58,087 nt of DNA, from the NCBI RefSeq assembly GCF_018333215.1, contig NZ_BORO01000025.1, forward strand, positions 1-58,087, in the 5' to 3' direction. The translations under genes were made by a program, and so were the position numbers. Below, piece by piece: positions 43,889 to 52,725 of the stretch. Positions within the stretch are counted from its first letter, which is position 1; each line of letters opens with the position of its first letter. Source of the stretch: Oceanobacillus sp. J11TS1 (GTDB taxonomy: Bacteria; Bacillota; Bacilli; Bacillales; Amphibacillaceae). The notes beneath the pieces are model-generated. The model was given only the letters and a program-made list of their open reading frames with translations, was not told where the DNA came from and ran no database searches.

Positions 43889-44929
43889 ATGAAAATGGCA
43901 TGGAAAGAAATAAAGAGAAATAAATTACGCTATACGATACTAGGCTCGATTGTTTTTCTAATCAGCTTATTAACATTCATTATATCAGGCTTAGCAAATG
44001 GACTTTCACAGGATAATGCTTCGCTAATAAAAAATCTGCCGAATGGTACTTTTTATATGACAGAAGATGCAGATGAAACCTACAACTTCTCAACAATACC
44101 AGAGACGCAACAGAAGGAAATTTTAGATGAACAGCCTGATGCCACCTTTTTCTCTATTCAGATGGGGAACTTTATAGATGAAGCCGATAAACAGCGCAGT
44201 GTTGCTTATGTGACTGCAACGGATGATACGTATTTTCCAGATGTCAAAGAGGGCGAAGTGATCTTAGACACTTCCATGGAAGAAGAAGGGATAGCAATTG
44301 GTGATGAAATAACTAACGAGCAATGGAATCAAACATTAACTGTAGCGGGCTTTGTAGAGCACGAAAAATACAGCCACTCTCCAGCAGCATTTATAAGCCA
44401 AGCTGACTTTCAGGAACTATTTCATACAGATTCCATGCAGATAGGTTTTATTACCGAGGGCGCAATTAATGATACAGCCGCATTCACTGATTTACAGCCT
44501 TTTTCTAATAGTGATTTTTTAAATACCATTCCAAGTTATAATGCAGAACAGATGTCACTCAATATGATTGTTATTTTTCTGCTTGTGATCAGCGGAATGT
44601 TATTTGCAATCTTTTTCTATATGATTAATGTGCAAAAGCTCGGTATCTACGGTATCTTGAAAGCGATTGGTGTAAAAACTGGAAGGCTATTTCAAATGAT
44701 GTGGGCACAAATGCTCTTCATCTCCATCATCTCATTAGTATTCTCCATTCTAATCAGCCAGTTATTTCAATGGCTAGCACCAAGTGGAATGCCATTTCAC
44801 TTAACTTTACAGACAACGCTGCTTCTCTCGATTATTTTTGTCGTCATTGGATTTATTGGGGCAACTTTATCAGGCATTCAAATAAAGCGTGTTGAACCAA
44901 TGCAAGCTATTCAGCAAGGAGAGATGTAA
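43889..44929 (+). CDS. hrtB: Haem efflux ABC permease HrtB
   Basis: A 346-aa FtsX-type permease: MKMAWKEIKRNKLRYTILGSIVFLISLLTFIISGLANGL (N-terminal helix), an extracellular domain of about 190 residues, then three helices with SYNAEQMSLNMIVIFLLVIS, FFYMINVQKLGIYGILKAIGVK and the end VEPMQAIQQGEM. The SYxAEQxxLNM segment and overall layout match staphylococcal HrtB as remembered. It removes toxic haem from the membrane with HrtA. CAGGAGG precedes the ATG. Confidence 0.87.
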   Translation: MKMAWKEIKRNKLRYTILGSIVFLISLLTFIISGLANGLSQDNASLIKNLPNGTFYMTEDADETYNFSTIPETQQKEILDEQPDATFFSIQMGNFIDEADKQRSVAYVTATDDTYFPDVKEGEVILDTSMEEEGIAIGDEITNEQWNQTLTVAGFVEHEKYSHSPAAFISQADFQELFHTDSMQIGFITEGAINDTAAFTDLQPFSNSDFLNTIPSYNAEQMSLNMIVIFLLVISGMLFAIFFYMINVQKLGIYGILKAIGVKTGRLFQMMWAQMLFISIISLVFSILISQLFQWLAPSGMPFHLTLQTTLLLSIIFVVIGFIGATLSGIQIKRVEPMQAIQQGEM

Positions 44930-44930
44930 A

Positions 44931-45611
44931 ATGAGTTTATTTCATATGAATAACGTCAAAAAAACTTTTTCACATGGAGAGATCGAAGAAGAGATCTTAA
45001 AAGGAATTCATGTCACACTTCCCGAGGGAAAAATCACCGCCTTAACTGGTGCTTCTGGTTCTGGAAAGAGTACATTACTGACAATTGCAGCCGGATTGCA
45101 AACAGCCTCAGATGGCCATATTTCTTTTCAGAAGGAAGATTTGACAGCGATGCGTAATGAAAAACTTCGTCAAATTCGGGCGAAACAATTTGGTTTTATT
45201 TTTCAATTTGCCCATTTAGTACCTTTTTTAACCGTGGAGGAGCAGTTAGCATTAATGCTGGAAACAGCGGAATCCCCTCTTTCCAGGCAAGAAAAGAGTA
45301 AGGAAATCAGGGAGGTTTTAGAACTTGTCGATATGTGGAATCGAAAAGACGCTTATCCCGCTTCTTTATCCGGCGGAGAGAAACAGCGCGTCGCTGTAGC
45401 TAGGGCCATTATTCATAATCCCAAAATACTCTTTGCGGATGAACCTACTGCAAGTCTCGATTCTAAACGCTCAGAGGATGTAATGAAGCTGATTCAGAAA
45501 CTTTCGAAGGAGCGGAATATCACTGTTTTAATGGTGACACACGATATGGACATGCTTAACTTTGTCGATCATGTAATTGAAATGCTTGATGGAAAAATCG
45601 TTAAAAAATAA
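44931..45611 (+). CDS. hrtA: Haem efflux ABC ATPase HrtA
   Basis: About 226 aa from the ATG at 44931 (AAGGAGAGATG upstream, one base after the hrtB stop; an earlier in-frame start at 44889 lies inside hrtB). Walker A GASGSGKST, Q-loop FIFQFAHLVPFL, signature LSGGEKQRVAVARAI, Walker B ILFADEPTASLDS, switch MVTHDMDML. GASGSGKST and FQxxHLVPxL match HrtA. The gene order hrtB-hrtA is the reverse of the staphylococcal hrtA-hrtB. Confidence 0.87.
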   Translation: MSLFHMNNVKKTFSHGEIEEEILKGIHVTLPEGKITALTGASGSGKSTLLTIAAGLQTASDGHISFQKEDLTAMRNEKLRQIRAKQFGFIFQFAHLVPFLTVEEQLALMLETAESPLSRQEKSKEIREVLELVDMWNRKDAYPASLSGGEKQRVAVARAIIHNPKILFADEPTASLDSKRSEDVMKLIQKLSKERNITVLMVTHDMDMLNFVDHVIEMLDGKIVKK

Positions 45612-45633
45612 ACACCATAGATCTATCTAAGTA

Positions 45634-45980
45634 ATGGGATTGGGGCAAAAAGAAAGTAAATCCTCTAGAAGTCGAACAATATGCAAATAGAGCGTAGGAA
45701 ATATACGTAGACTCCTGTGGGAAAGCGCAATGGTTTTCGGTGGGACGAGTAACCGCAGTCCCAGTGTGAAGACCCCGCAGAAAAAGCGAACTTCTTTTTC
45801 TACCACAGGCATAAGCGCGACTTTGCTTCTGTCTGCGCCTGTTGGCTTGCCAGTCAGCAAGTCTTCTTTAAAGGAGGCTAAGGACAAGCCCACGGAAAGC
45901 GGAGTATATTTCCGAAGCGGGTAATCGCGCTGATTATGTTCGGAATTTGCTGGATAAATAACACTTTTGTCTCAGCCTCA
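45634..45980. repeat. Dispersed MITE-like element, full-length copy (A)
   Basis: A 347-base element with imperfect inverted ends: TGGGATTGGGGCAAAA at the left and TTTTGTCTCAGCCTCA at the right. Inside are the segments CAATATGCAAATAGAGCGTA, GGAAATATACGTAGACTC, a CCTGTGG/CCACAGG inverted repeat (about 45714-45720 and 45803-45809) and GCGGAGTATATTTCCGAAGC. It ends four bases from the stop of the gntR gene at 45985. A shorter inverted copy is at 52536-52702. No protein is encoded; short frames here are chance. Confidence 0.85.
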
Positions 45981-45984
45981 TTAC

Positions 45985-46707
45985 TCATTCTTGCACACTA
46001 TACTCTCTTACTACCTTTAATATTTCTTCGTCTGTCCAGAGGTCCTCCACTTGATTTTGAACATCATGAAAGTTTTTATCAAAAGCTAAATTCACCAGCT
46101 CTGTCTCTTTTTTATCGATTGCTTCGATGATCAATTCATGATTATGGATAATACGCTCAAAATCTTTTTCATTGGTCATCATCCGGTAACGCATCGATAA
46201 AATAATTAGACATTCTAAAACTGGCTTTAAATTATTCCATAGCATCATAATATGATGATGGTTAATCGATTGAATAATTATTTCATGAAATTCAAGATCT
46301 AGAAAAGAAAATTGATCCACATCTTTATATTTAATGGCTATTTTCATCATTTCAACCATTTTTTCAAGTTCCTGAACGAGCTTATCCGTATTCATTTCTA
46401 ACAGACGCTGAAAGGTAAAAGACTCTACCATTAAACGAACATCATAGATTTCTTCAATATTTTTCTCAGAAATACCAACCACTACAACCCCCATCCGCTC
46501 GGGACGGACCAGATTTTCATTTGCTAATACACGTAAAGCTTCTCTGACTGGAGATCGGCTTACTTCAAATAAAGTTCCTACTTGGTTTTCAGAGAGAACG
46601 GTTCCTGGCTGAACTTCCCGTGAGATAATTCTCATTCTGAGTTCTGCAAGTACTTGTTCCCCTTTTGATTCTTTTCTCAACTGCTTCTTCGGATAAAATG
46701 TCTTCAC
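45985..46707 (-). CDS. GntR-family (FCD) transcriptional regulator
   Basis: A 240-aa regulator: winged-helix domain (KGEQVLAELRMRIISREVQPGTVLSENQVGTLFEVSRSPVREALRVLANENLVR) followed by an all-helical FCD domain with metal-site candidates (FLDLEFHEIII, His in the HHHIMMLW region, HNHELIIEAI). FCD regulators sense organic acids, often sugar-acid intermediates. It is divergent from the surface-protein gene at 46929 and not next to a catabolic operon, so the target is unknown. Confidence 0.87.
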   Translation of the reverse strand: MKTFYPKKQLRKESKGEQVLAELRMRIISREVQPGTVLSENQVGTLFEVSRSPVREALRVLANENLVRPERMGVVVVGISEKNIEEIYDVRLMVESFTFQRLLEMNTDKLVQELEKMVEMMKIAIKYKDVDQFSFLDLEFHEIIIQSINHHHIMMLWNNLKPVLECLIILSMRYRMMTNEKDFERIIHNHELIIEAIDKKETELVNLAFDKNFHDVQNQVEDLWTDEEILKVVREYSVQE

Positions 46708-46928
46708 CTCATATATCCTCCTCTACCTCTCCCTGTTTCACTGAATACTTGTATACCAATATAGTGACATAACCCCTGGATTTTGTAAACGGTTGCCGAC
46801 AAATACCACAAAACATTCACTTTTTAATCTATCTTTTTATATTTTTCTAAAATAGATTGCCAGAAAGGGGCTTTAAGGCTATAATTTTCTCATTAAGCTA
46901 GTTATTTAAATTGAAAAGAGGAGAAGTA

Positions 46929-48356
46929 ATGAAAAGACCGGTAAAAATTTTTGCATTATTCCTAATTCTATTTATTGTTTTACCTGGTATTGCTAGCGCA
47001 CAATCAAACCATTTCCAAAAAGAGCTAGAAAACTATTTAACAGAAATTAGTTCAGAGCGTGGATTGACTGTCACAAAAGAAGATATTGCATTCTCTGTTT
47101 CTTTCTATGACTATTATTTAGAGGAATTTGATACGGTTAAGGATTTAAAAGAGTTCTTAGGAGAAGTCATCCAAAAGGACGGAAGCAATTTAAATCCGAT
47201 TTACGATGATTATGAAATTGACCAGGCAAGGTTAGAAGCAACTTTGGCTGAATTTGGAGAAACACTAGAGGATTATGTTTTCCTAGATGACCTTTATACA
47301 AAAGTTGGATATTACCTATATGAAATAACTCCAAGAGACCCTGATTTTGAGCAAAATTTAACTGCTTACTTAAATGAAACAAGTAATGCCCGCGGTTTTC
47401 AAGTTAGTAAAAATCATATTAAAACTTCTTTAGCTCTTTACGGAAGCGCTTTAAATGATTTTAAAACAGTCGATGAGCTAGCTGAATTTCTAGGGGAAGT
47501 TATAAAGAAGGACTTAAGCAATATAGGACCGTATTTTGGGATGAATCAAAAAGATATCCTACAGCTTATCTCTGAGAATGGCTTGGATATAAGCGACTAT
47601 GTTTACTTAGATGATTTATCCTATGATTTGGATGGAGAAATTATTTGGGAAGAGGATATCTTTGATTTAAGTTTCTTTATGCATGAATTTGCTTTAACAG
47701 AAGATGAGCTGCTTCGTTTGGAAGAGCATGTTCACAACATTCCTGGGATTACTAGCGATGAAACAATAGAAAGAATGCTAAACACAGCTGACCGAATGAT
47801 GGCATTTGCTGATTTTGAAACAGTTAATGAATTAACACCGGGACAAATCGCTGAGTTAATGGCCATTTTCAAAGAGTTTATTGATATCTTCCAGTTCCAT
47901 GTAGAATTTGTACTTGTTACAGATCAAGGAGAAGAGGCCCTGTCACTGCAAACATTATTCAACTTAACAAAGCTAGAAAATGCAGATTTGCAGGTCAATA
48001 TTTATAACCTGCAAGGCGACTTCCTTGCTGACTTAATTATTTCCGGGGAAATGGTAGAATCCGATGCTATTATCGATACGGGCAAGGCCATTCAAACCGA
48101 AGCATCTAAAAAAACAGCGTCTACAACGATTGAAAAAAATGAAAAGGAGATTCCATCAGAAAAGGCCAGTTCTTCGGATGCTGCACAATCCCCTTCCAGC
48201 GTAAAGGGAAAAAAATTACCTGATACTGCTTCAAACGAAAAGGGAGAAAAACTACCTGATACCGCTTCAAATTATACAGAGTATGGCATTTGGGGTCTGG
48301 TACTTATGATAATAGGCGGCGCCCTGCTGCTTTTAGCAAGAAAACGAAACATATAG
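46929..48356 (+). CDS. Processed acidic surface protein with LPDTA-type sorting signal
   Basis: About 475 aa. Signal peptide (MKRPVKIFALFLILFIVLPGIASA), two similar acidic repeats (about 27-145 and 146-240, each with a 'LxxYLxExSxxRGxxVxKxxIxxSLxxY...LxEFLGEVIxKD' pattern), a helical middle, a Ser/Lys linker and a cell-wall sorting end: LPDTAS, hydrophobic helix WGLVLMIIGGALLLLA, RKR. The LPDTAS motif is present twice, 16 residues apart. It fits the 'processed acidic surface protein' family linked to class D sortases. ATG at 46929 has AGAGGAGAAG upstream; no sortase gene is adjacent. Confidence 0.82.
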   Translation: MKRPVKIFALFLILFIVLPGIASAQSNHFQKELENYLTEISSERGLTVTKEDIAFSVSFYDYYLEEFDTVKDLKEFLGEVIQKDGSNLNPIYDDYEIDQARLEATLAEFGETLEDYVFLDDLYTKVGYYLYEITPRDPDFEQNLTAYLNETSNARGFQVSKNHIKTSLALYGSALNDFKTVDELAEFLGEVIKKDLSNIGPYFGMNQKDILQLISENGLDISDYVYLDDLSYDLDGEIIWEEDIFDLSFFMHEFALTEDELLRLEEHVHNIPGITSDETIERMLNTADRMMAFADFETVNELTPGQIAELMAIFKEFIDIFQFHVEFVLVTDQGEEALSLQTLFNLTKLENADLQVNIYNLQGDFLADLIISGEMVESDAIIDTGKAIQTEASKKTASTTIEKNEKEIPSEKASSSDAAQSPSSVKGKKLPDTASNEKGEKLPDTASNYTEYGIWGLVLMIIGGALLLLARKRNI

Positions 48357-48382
48357 CGTAAATAATATATCATCTGGTCACT

Positions 48383-48422
48383 TGTGGATATCTTGTGGGT
48401 AAGTGTTATAAAGATATCCACA
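48383..48422. repeat. 12-bp inverted repeat downstream of the surface-protein gene
   Basis: TGTGGATATCTT (48383-48394) and AAGATATCCACA (48411-48422) are perfectly complementary with a 16-base loop, 26 bases after the stop. There is no T run; it may stabilise the 3' end or be a weak terminator. Confidence 0.6.
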
Positions 48423-48544
48423 CCCTGTGCTAGTGTACACTCCAATATAATCTAAGGCTTAACAAAACTTAATTCATAGAGTTAAAAATCTAGCAATGTT
48501 ATATTAAGGGGAGAGAAAAGATAATTGGAAAGGACGGAATTTCA

Positions 48545-48922
48545 ATGTCTATCGTGCTGCAGCGTATCTATGAAAAATCAAAAGAGTCAGGCTATCGCGT
48601 GTTAGTTGATTTAGTTTGGCCAAGAGGGGTTTCTAAAAAAGAGGCAAAACTAGATGACTGGGCAAAGGAAGTGACACCTACTCCATCGTTACGAAAATGG
48701 TTTAACCATGATCCAGAAAAATTTCCGGATTTTAAAGCAGCTTATAAAAAAGAATTGCTAAATGATGATGAGAAAATTAAAAAATTGACTGAGCTTCAAG
48801 AGCTGCAAAAAGAGCAAACCCTTATTTTATTATATGCCGCCAAAGATAAGGAACATAATCACGCATTGATTTTAAAAGAAGTATTGGAAAGTGAGTTGCC
48901 TTCCCCGAATAAGGAAGGTTAA
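48545..48922 (+). CDS. DUF488-family protein
   Basis: A 125-aa protein with the DUF488 (YeaO-like) signature: MSIVLQRIYEKSKESGYRVLVDLVWPRGVSKKEAKLDDWAKEVTPTPSLRKWFNHDPEKF and TLILLYAAKDKEHNHALILKE. The conserved 'WPRGxxK' and 'LLYAAKD' motifs are clear. The family is uncharacterised. It is a single gene followed by a terminator. Confidence 0.88.
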   Translation: MSIVLQRIYEKSKESGYRVLVDLVWPRGVSKKEAKLDDWAKEVTPTPSLRKWFNHDPEKFPDFKAAYKKELLNDDEKIKKLTELQELQKEQTLILLYAAKDKEHNHALILKEVLESELPSPNKEG

Positions 48923-48958
48923 CTTCATAGTCTATCAAACCTTATTGAGATGAAATGA

Positions 48959-48991
48959 AGCGTACCTAGATCCATCGAAGGTACGCTTTTG
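48959..48991 (+). terminator. Rho-independent terminator
   Basis: AGCGTACCT (48959-48967) pairs with AGGTACGCT (48979-48987), followed by TTTGTT, after the DUF488 gene and converging on the gntR gene at 48996. Confidence 0.8.
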
Positions 48992-48995
48992 TTCT

Positions 48996-49703
48996 TTATA
49001 CATTAAAATTAACAATATACTTATGCAAATCCGTGCGGTAATAGGCAATAGAATATTCTACAAGCTTATTCCGCTCATCATAAGAAAAGCGTTCACGCTG
49101 CAGTAACGGCTGTATCTCTATTTCTAGCATTTTTGCAATAGCTGGCTGCGGGGTGGACACACTGAATTCATCCTTGAATCGGAAAAAGCGAATTCCTTCT
49201 TGATATAACATGTCATATAATGAATTGACAAATACATCAGGATCCTCTGGCAAGGAAATGGATGATGGAAGATAATGCCTAAAGTGAATATATGGCTCAC
49301 CATCTAATGTGTAGAGACGTTCCACGCAATAAGCACCGTCACCGGCTAATGTACTAATAGGCGGATGGATATCCTCTACTTTTGTAACCTTAATCAACTT
49401 TTTTCCTAATTGATGGCCTTCTCCAATCAGGTACTCGGAAAAACGCTGGCCTTTTGAAAGTTTGGAAACAGCTTGATTAGCAAGTACAGTGGTTCCGATA
49501 CCACTTCTTTTTTCCACATACCCTTCTTGAGCTAATTGTTCTACGGCCCTGCGAATGGTAATTTTGCTCACTTCAAATTCTTTCTCCAGTTCTGGCTCTG
49601 AGGGGATTAAGGTGTTTTTGGGATATTGTCCGCTAATAATTCTTTCCTTCAAAATATCCTTTACTTGCAGGTATAATGATCCTTGTCTCACGTTTAGCTT
49701 CAT
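48996..49703 (-). CDS. GntR-family regulator with UTRA ligand domain
   Basis: A 235-aa HutC/YvoA-type regulator: winged helix (LYLQVKDILKERIISGQYPKNTLIPSEPELEKEFEVSKITIRRAVEQLAQEGYVEKRSGIGTTV) and a UTRA domain from about residue 95 (FSEYLIGEGHQLG..., YCVERLYTLDGEPYIHFRHYLP, YYRTDLHKYIVNF). UTRA domains bind sugars or sugar phosphates; beside a GH20 hexosaminidase locus, an N-acetylhexosamine-type effector is a reasonable guess. It is last in the minus-strand carbohydrate locus. A GTATAC-cored dyad lies about 60 bases upstream. Confidence 0.88.
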   Translation of the reverse strand: MKLNVRQGSLYLQVKDILKERIISGQYPKNTLIPSEPELEKEFEVSKITIRRAVEQLAQEGYVEKRSGIGTTVLANQAVSKLSKGQRFSEYLIGEGHQLGKKLIKVTKVEDIHPPISTLAGDGAYCVERLYTLDGEPYIHFRHYLPSSISLPEDPDVFVNSLYDMLYQEGIRFFRFKDEFSVSTPQPAIAKMLEIEIQPLLQRERFSYDERNKLVEYSIAYYRTDLHKYIVNFNV

Positions 49704-49762
49704 CGCAATCTCTACCTTTCTTTATCCAAATCCACTTATCAAGTCGATGCTAAAGCTTCCAT

Positions 49763-49776
49763 TACGTATACACGCG
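49763..49776 (-). promoter_or_regulatory. Candidate GntR operator 1 (GTATAC core)
   Basis: Minus-strand CGCGTGTATACGTA covers 49776-49763, 60 bases before the gntR start. It resembles the site at 54584-54596 (CGGGTATACGTGC): both contain GGTATACGT- or TGTATACGT-type cores. It could be the autoregulatory site of the UTRA regulator. Confidence 0.4.
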
Positions 49777-49875
49777 ATTTTATGATAACTTTTCTTCTCC
49801 TCTTATTGTACCAGCAATAGGACCAATGCTAAACTTTGTACGTCTATTAAAAATCATTGTAATAGTAAGAACAGA

Positions 49876-50496
49876 TTACGTAGCCGCTTCATACTTGGCA
49901 AATGTTTTAGAAACACCCCAAGTAATGAAATAAGCAGTGAGACTGCCCCCAAAAAAGAAAAGGATAGCTGGGAACGCCTGAAGGATAAAATAGCCTGCCA
50001 AACCGATACAAACCATTATAAATACAGTGAGTATCGGGTGAACAATAGCAATAATTAACGGCCACTTTAGATATTGTATCGTTTTCAGTTCAAAATGGAC
50101 ATATACCGGAAAAAAATAAACGATAAGAATAACCAGTAAAGCAAAAACGATTACGACAGAAAATTGAGCCATCTGATAGACTAATGCACTTTGCGCTCCA
50201 AGAATTTGGAATTGAATCGAAAACAAGTACCCTACCAAAAATAGAATAATGCCAATCCGATTTGCTTTCCAAAATTCCTGACGATAAGTCTCCCAAAACA
50301 TTGGAAAAATCGACAGTTCCGCTTCACCTCTCTGCCATTTACGTACAATAGAAAACATCGCTACTGTTGCTGGCATGATTCCAAAGATAACAAGACCTGC
50401 AATTGTAAACAGAACCCATAATATATTTAGGTAAGCCAAACGTGTTATCCAAATTGCGAATATATAATATCCACGAGCTACTTCTGCCATCGTCAT
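49876..50496 (-). CDS. YesL-family (DUF624) membrane protein
   Basis: A 206-aa protein with five or six helices and the family opening 'YYIFAIWITRLAYLNILWVLFTIAGLVIFGIMPATVAMFSIVRKWQRGE'. DUF624/YesL proteins sit in operons for uptake of complex sugars with YtcP/LplC-type permeases; they are thought to be accessory membrane components of unknown mechanism. Here it follows the second permease gene by 27 bases. Confidence 0.87.
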   Translation of the reverse strand: MTMAEVARGYYIFAIWITRLAYLNILWVLFTIAGLVIFGIMPATVAMFSIVRKWQRGEAELSIFPMFWETYRQEFWKANRIGIILFLVGYLFSIQFQILGAQSALVYQMAQFSVVIVFALLVILIVYFFPVYVHFELKTIQYLKWPLIIAIVHPILTVFIMVCIGLAGYFILQAFPAILFFFGGSLTAYFITWGVSKTFAKYEAAT

Positions 50497-50523
50497 CTCT
50501 CCCTTTCTTTATAACCTCCTATG

Positions 50524-51420
50524 TTATTCTTTAACCGACCCAATCAGCACACCTTTTACAAAGAAGCGCTGTAAAAAAGGATACACAATAAGTAATGGCA
50601 ATGCAGAAACAATAATAACTGCATATTTTACAAGAGATGCTGTTTTAATTTGATCTGCGAAGGATTGTGCGCTTCCCGCAGCACTGGACGCGCTATCTGC
50701 ACTAACCTCATTGAGAATGAGAATCTGCCGCAGTATCAGTTGCAGCGGGAATTTATCTTCGCTCCTCAAATAAATCAAGGCATTAAAATATTGATTCCAT
50801 AATGCTACGCCATGAAATAGTGCCATAACTGCAATAATTGGCATGGATAATGGTAGAACAACTTTGATAAATAAATAGATATCACTTGCTCCATCAATTT
50901 TAGCTGCCTCAACGAGCTGATCCGGTATCGTCTGTTGGAAGAAAGTTCTCGCAACCAGGATAGACCAGGCACCAATCACGCCAGGAATAACCATCGCCCA
51001 TATAGTATCGAGCATTTGCAAATTACGAACCACTAAATAAGTAGGGATTAACCCTCCATTGAATAACATAGTAAATAAAATAAACCAAAGCCAAACTCTC
51101 TTTCCCATTAATTCTTTACGGGATAAAGCATAAGATGCCGGCAGGAGTACAAACAAATGAATAGCCACGCCAACTGCTGTGTAAATGATTGTATTTTTAT
51201 ACCCTGTCCAAATAGCATCATTTTGAAAAACACGCCGGAAACCTTCAAGCGTCACATCCACCGGCCATAGCCACATCTTTCCGGTATTCACGGCATGGGG
51301 GTCACTAATCGACGCACTAATCACAAATATAAGTGGATAAATAATGATTAACGTCACGAGTAGCACGAACAGAAAATTGAGTCTATCAAAGGCTTTATCC
51401 GACACACTAAATTTCGACAT
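50524..51420 (-). CDS. Carbohydrate ABC transporter permease, LplC/YtcP type
   Basis: A 298-aa permease with six helices. The EAA loop is LVEAAKIDGASDIYLFIKVVLPLSMPIIAVM, and the end is FLQRFFVKGVLIGSVKE, characteristic of the LplC/YtcP group that imports large or acidic oligosaccharides. It is 15 bases after the LplB-type permease and forms the channel with it. Confidence 0.9.
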   Translation of the reverse strand: MSKFSVSDKAFDRLNFLFVLLVTLIIIYPLIFVISASISDPHAVNTGKMWLWPVDVTLEGFRRVFQNDAIWTGYKNTIIYTAVGVAIHLFVLLPASYALSRKELMGKRVWLWFILFTMLFNGGLIPTYLVVRNLQMLDTIWAMVIPGVIGAWSILVARTFFQQTIPDQLVEAAKIDGASDIYLFIKVVLPLSMPIIAVMALFHGVALWNQYFNALIYLRSEDKFPLQLILRQILILNEVSADSASSAAGSAQSFADQIKTASLVKYAVIIVSALPLLIVYPFLQRFFVKGVLIGSVKE

Positions 51421-51435
51421 AATGCATCTCCTTCC

Positions 51436-52371
51436 CTACCATAGGCTATTCTCGCTAACTTTTCGGGCAATTTGATTGACTGTAATTAATAGCACAATAT
51501 TAATGGCTGATTCAAATAACCCAACGGCTGCCGCAAAACTATATTGCCCTTCCAAAATACCTGTTTGATACACAAAGGTTTGAATGACATCAGAAGTCTC
51601 GGAATTTAACGTATTTTGCATTAAAAGTACTTTTTCAAATCCTATTTGCATAAAATTACCAATATTAAGAATAAATAAGATAACAATTGTCGGCATAATA
51701 CTCGGAATGTTAATACGCGTAATTCGTTGCATTCTTGTCGCACCATCTACTTTAGCAGCCTCATGTAATTCTGGATTAACTCCTGCAAGTGCAGCAAGAT
51801 AAATAATCGTGCTCCAGCCTAAGGTCTGCCACTGGCCTGACCATACAAAGATATGGCGGAACCAATCTGGACTTGTTAAAAACGGAATCGCATCCAACCC
51901 GAACGCGCGCAATACATGGTTTACCAAACCTGTATTAGGATCCAGAAAAGCTACCAGCATACCAACCACTACTACAACAGAGATAAAATGAGGTGCATAG
52001 GTTAACGTTTGGGTCCATTTTTTAAATGCACCATTTCTAAGTTCATTAAACGCTAAAGCTAAAATAATTGGTAATGGAAACAGAACAAGCATATATAAGT
52101 TTAAGATAATTGTATTTTTGAGAAGTCTCCAAAAATAATAAGAGCTGAAGAAACGCTCAAAATGTTCAAACCCAACCCATTCACTTCCCCAAATACCAAG
52201 CGTCGCATAATAATCTTTAAAGGCAATCTGGACTCCGTACATCGGTATATAATGAAATATAAAAAAGTACAAAAAGACTGGCATCATAAAAAGGTAAAGC
52301 TGCCAATTACGCAGAAAATTCTTCTTGAATCTGGCTCTTCTACCATTTTGGATGAGTTGATCTTTTCCCAT
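51436..52371 (-). CDS. Carbohydrate ABC transporter permease, LplB/YteP type
   Basis: A 311-aa permease with six helices: WQLYLFMMPVFLYFFIFHYIPMYGVQIAFKDYYATLGIWGSEWVGFEHF is typical of LplB-like proteins, and the EAA loop reads LHEAAKVDGATRMQRITRINIPSIMPTIVILF. No ATPase is encoded here; such importers usually use a shared MsmX-type ATPase encoded elsewhere. A mobile repeat separates this gene from its binding-protein gene. Confidence 0.9.
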   Translation of the reverse strand: MGKDQLIQNGRRARFKKNFLRNWQLYLFMMPVFLYFFIFHYIPMYGVQIAFKDYYATLGIWGSEWVGFEHFERFFSSYYFWRLLKNTIILNLYMLVLFPLPIILALAFNELRNGAFKKWTQTLTYAPHFISVVVVVGMLVAFLDPNTGLVNHVLRAFGLDAIPFLTSPDWFRHIFVWSGQWQTLGWSTIIYLAALAGVNPELHEAAKVDGATRMQRITRINIPSIMPTIVILFILNIGNFMQIGFEKVLLMQNTLNSETSDVIQTFVYQTGILEGQYSFAAAVGLFESAINIVLLITVNQIARKVSENSLW

Positions 52372-52535
52372 CTTTCCATTGCCCCCTTCGTCATATGGAA
52401 TAGTCCTCTACTAAAGCATCGCAGTCATAGCGAGATTCAAAACTTTGTGCTATGTAATTAATTTCATTTTCATCATGGATCATATACTTGTTCCTTCACC
52501 CTAAAAATTTACTGCTCCCCTAATGTGTAAAAAAG

Positions 52536-52702
52536 GAGGCTGAGACAAAAATGTTTTTTATCCAGAAAATCCCAAACATTATTTGTACGAATATCATGCT
52601 TCGGAAATAAACTCCGCTTTTCGTGAGTCTAGGTATATTTCCTACGCTCTATTGGCATATTGTTTGGTTTCTAGATAATACATTTTCTTTTGTCCCAACC
52701 TC
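52536..52702. repeat. Dispersed MITE-like element, internally deleted copy (B)
   Basis: Read on the minus strand it begins GAGGTTGGGACAAAAG and ends TTTTTGTCTCAGCCTC, and matches both flanks of element A (CAATATGCCAATAGAGCGTA, GGAAATATACCTAGACTC, then AAGCGGAGTTTATTTCCGAAGC). The middle of element A, about 174 bases between two GGAAAGCG direct repeats (45720-45727 and 45894-45901), is missing. It lies between the binding-protein gene and the permease genes of one locus. The remaining parts of the 52372-52725 gap show no gene. Confidence 0.85.
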
Positions 52703-52725
52703 AATGGGTTAAAACAAGCGATTCT

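Noticed and set aside
45730-45924. Small frames inside dispersed element A
   Set aside because: They are not preserved in element B or the 35.8-kb fragment and lack ribosome binding sites.
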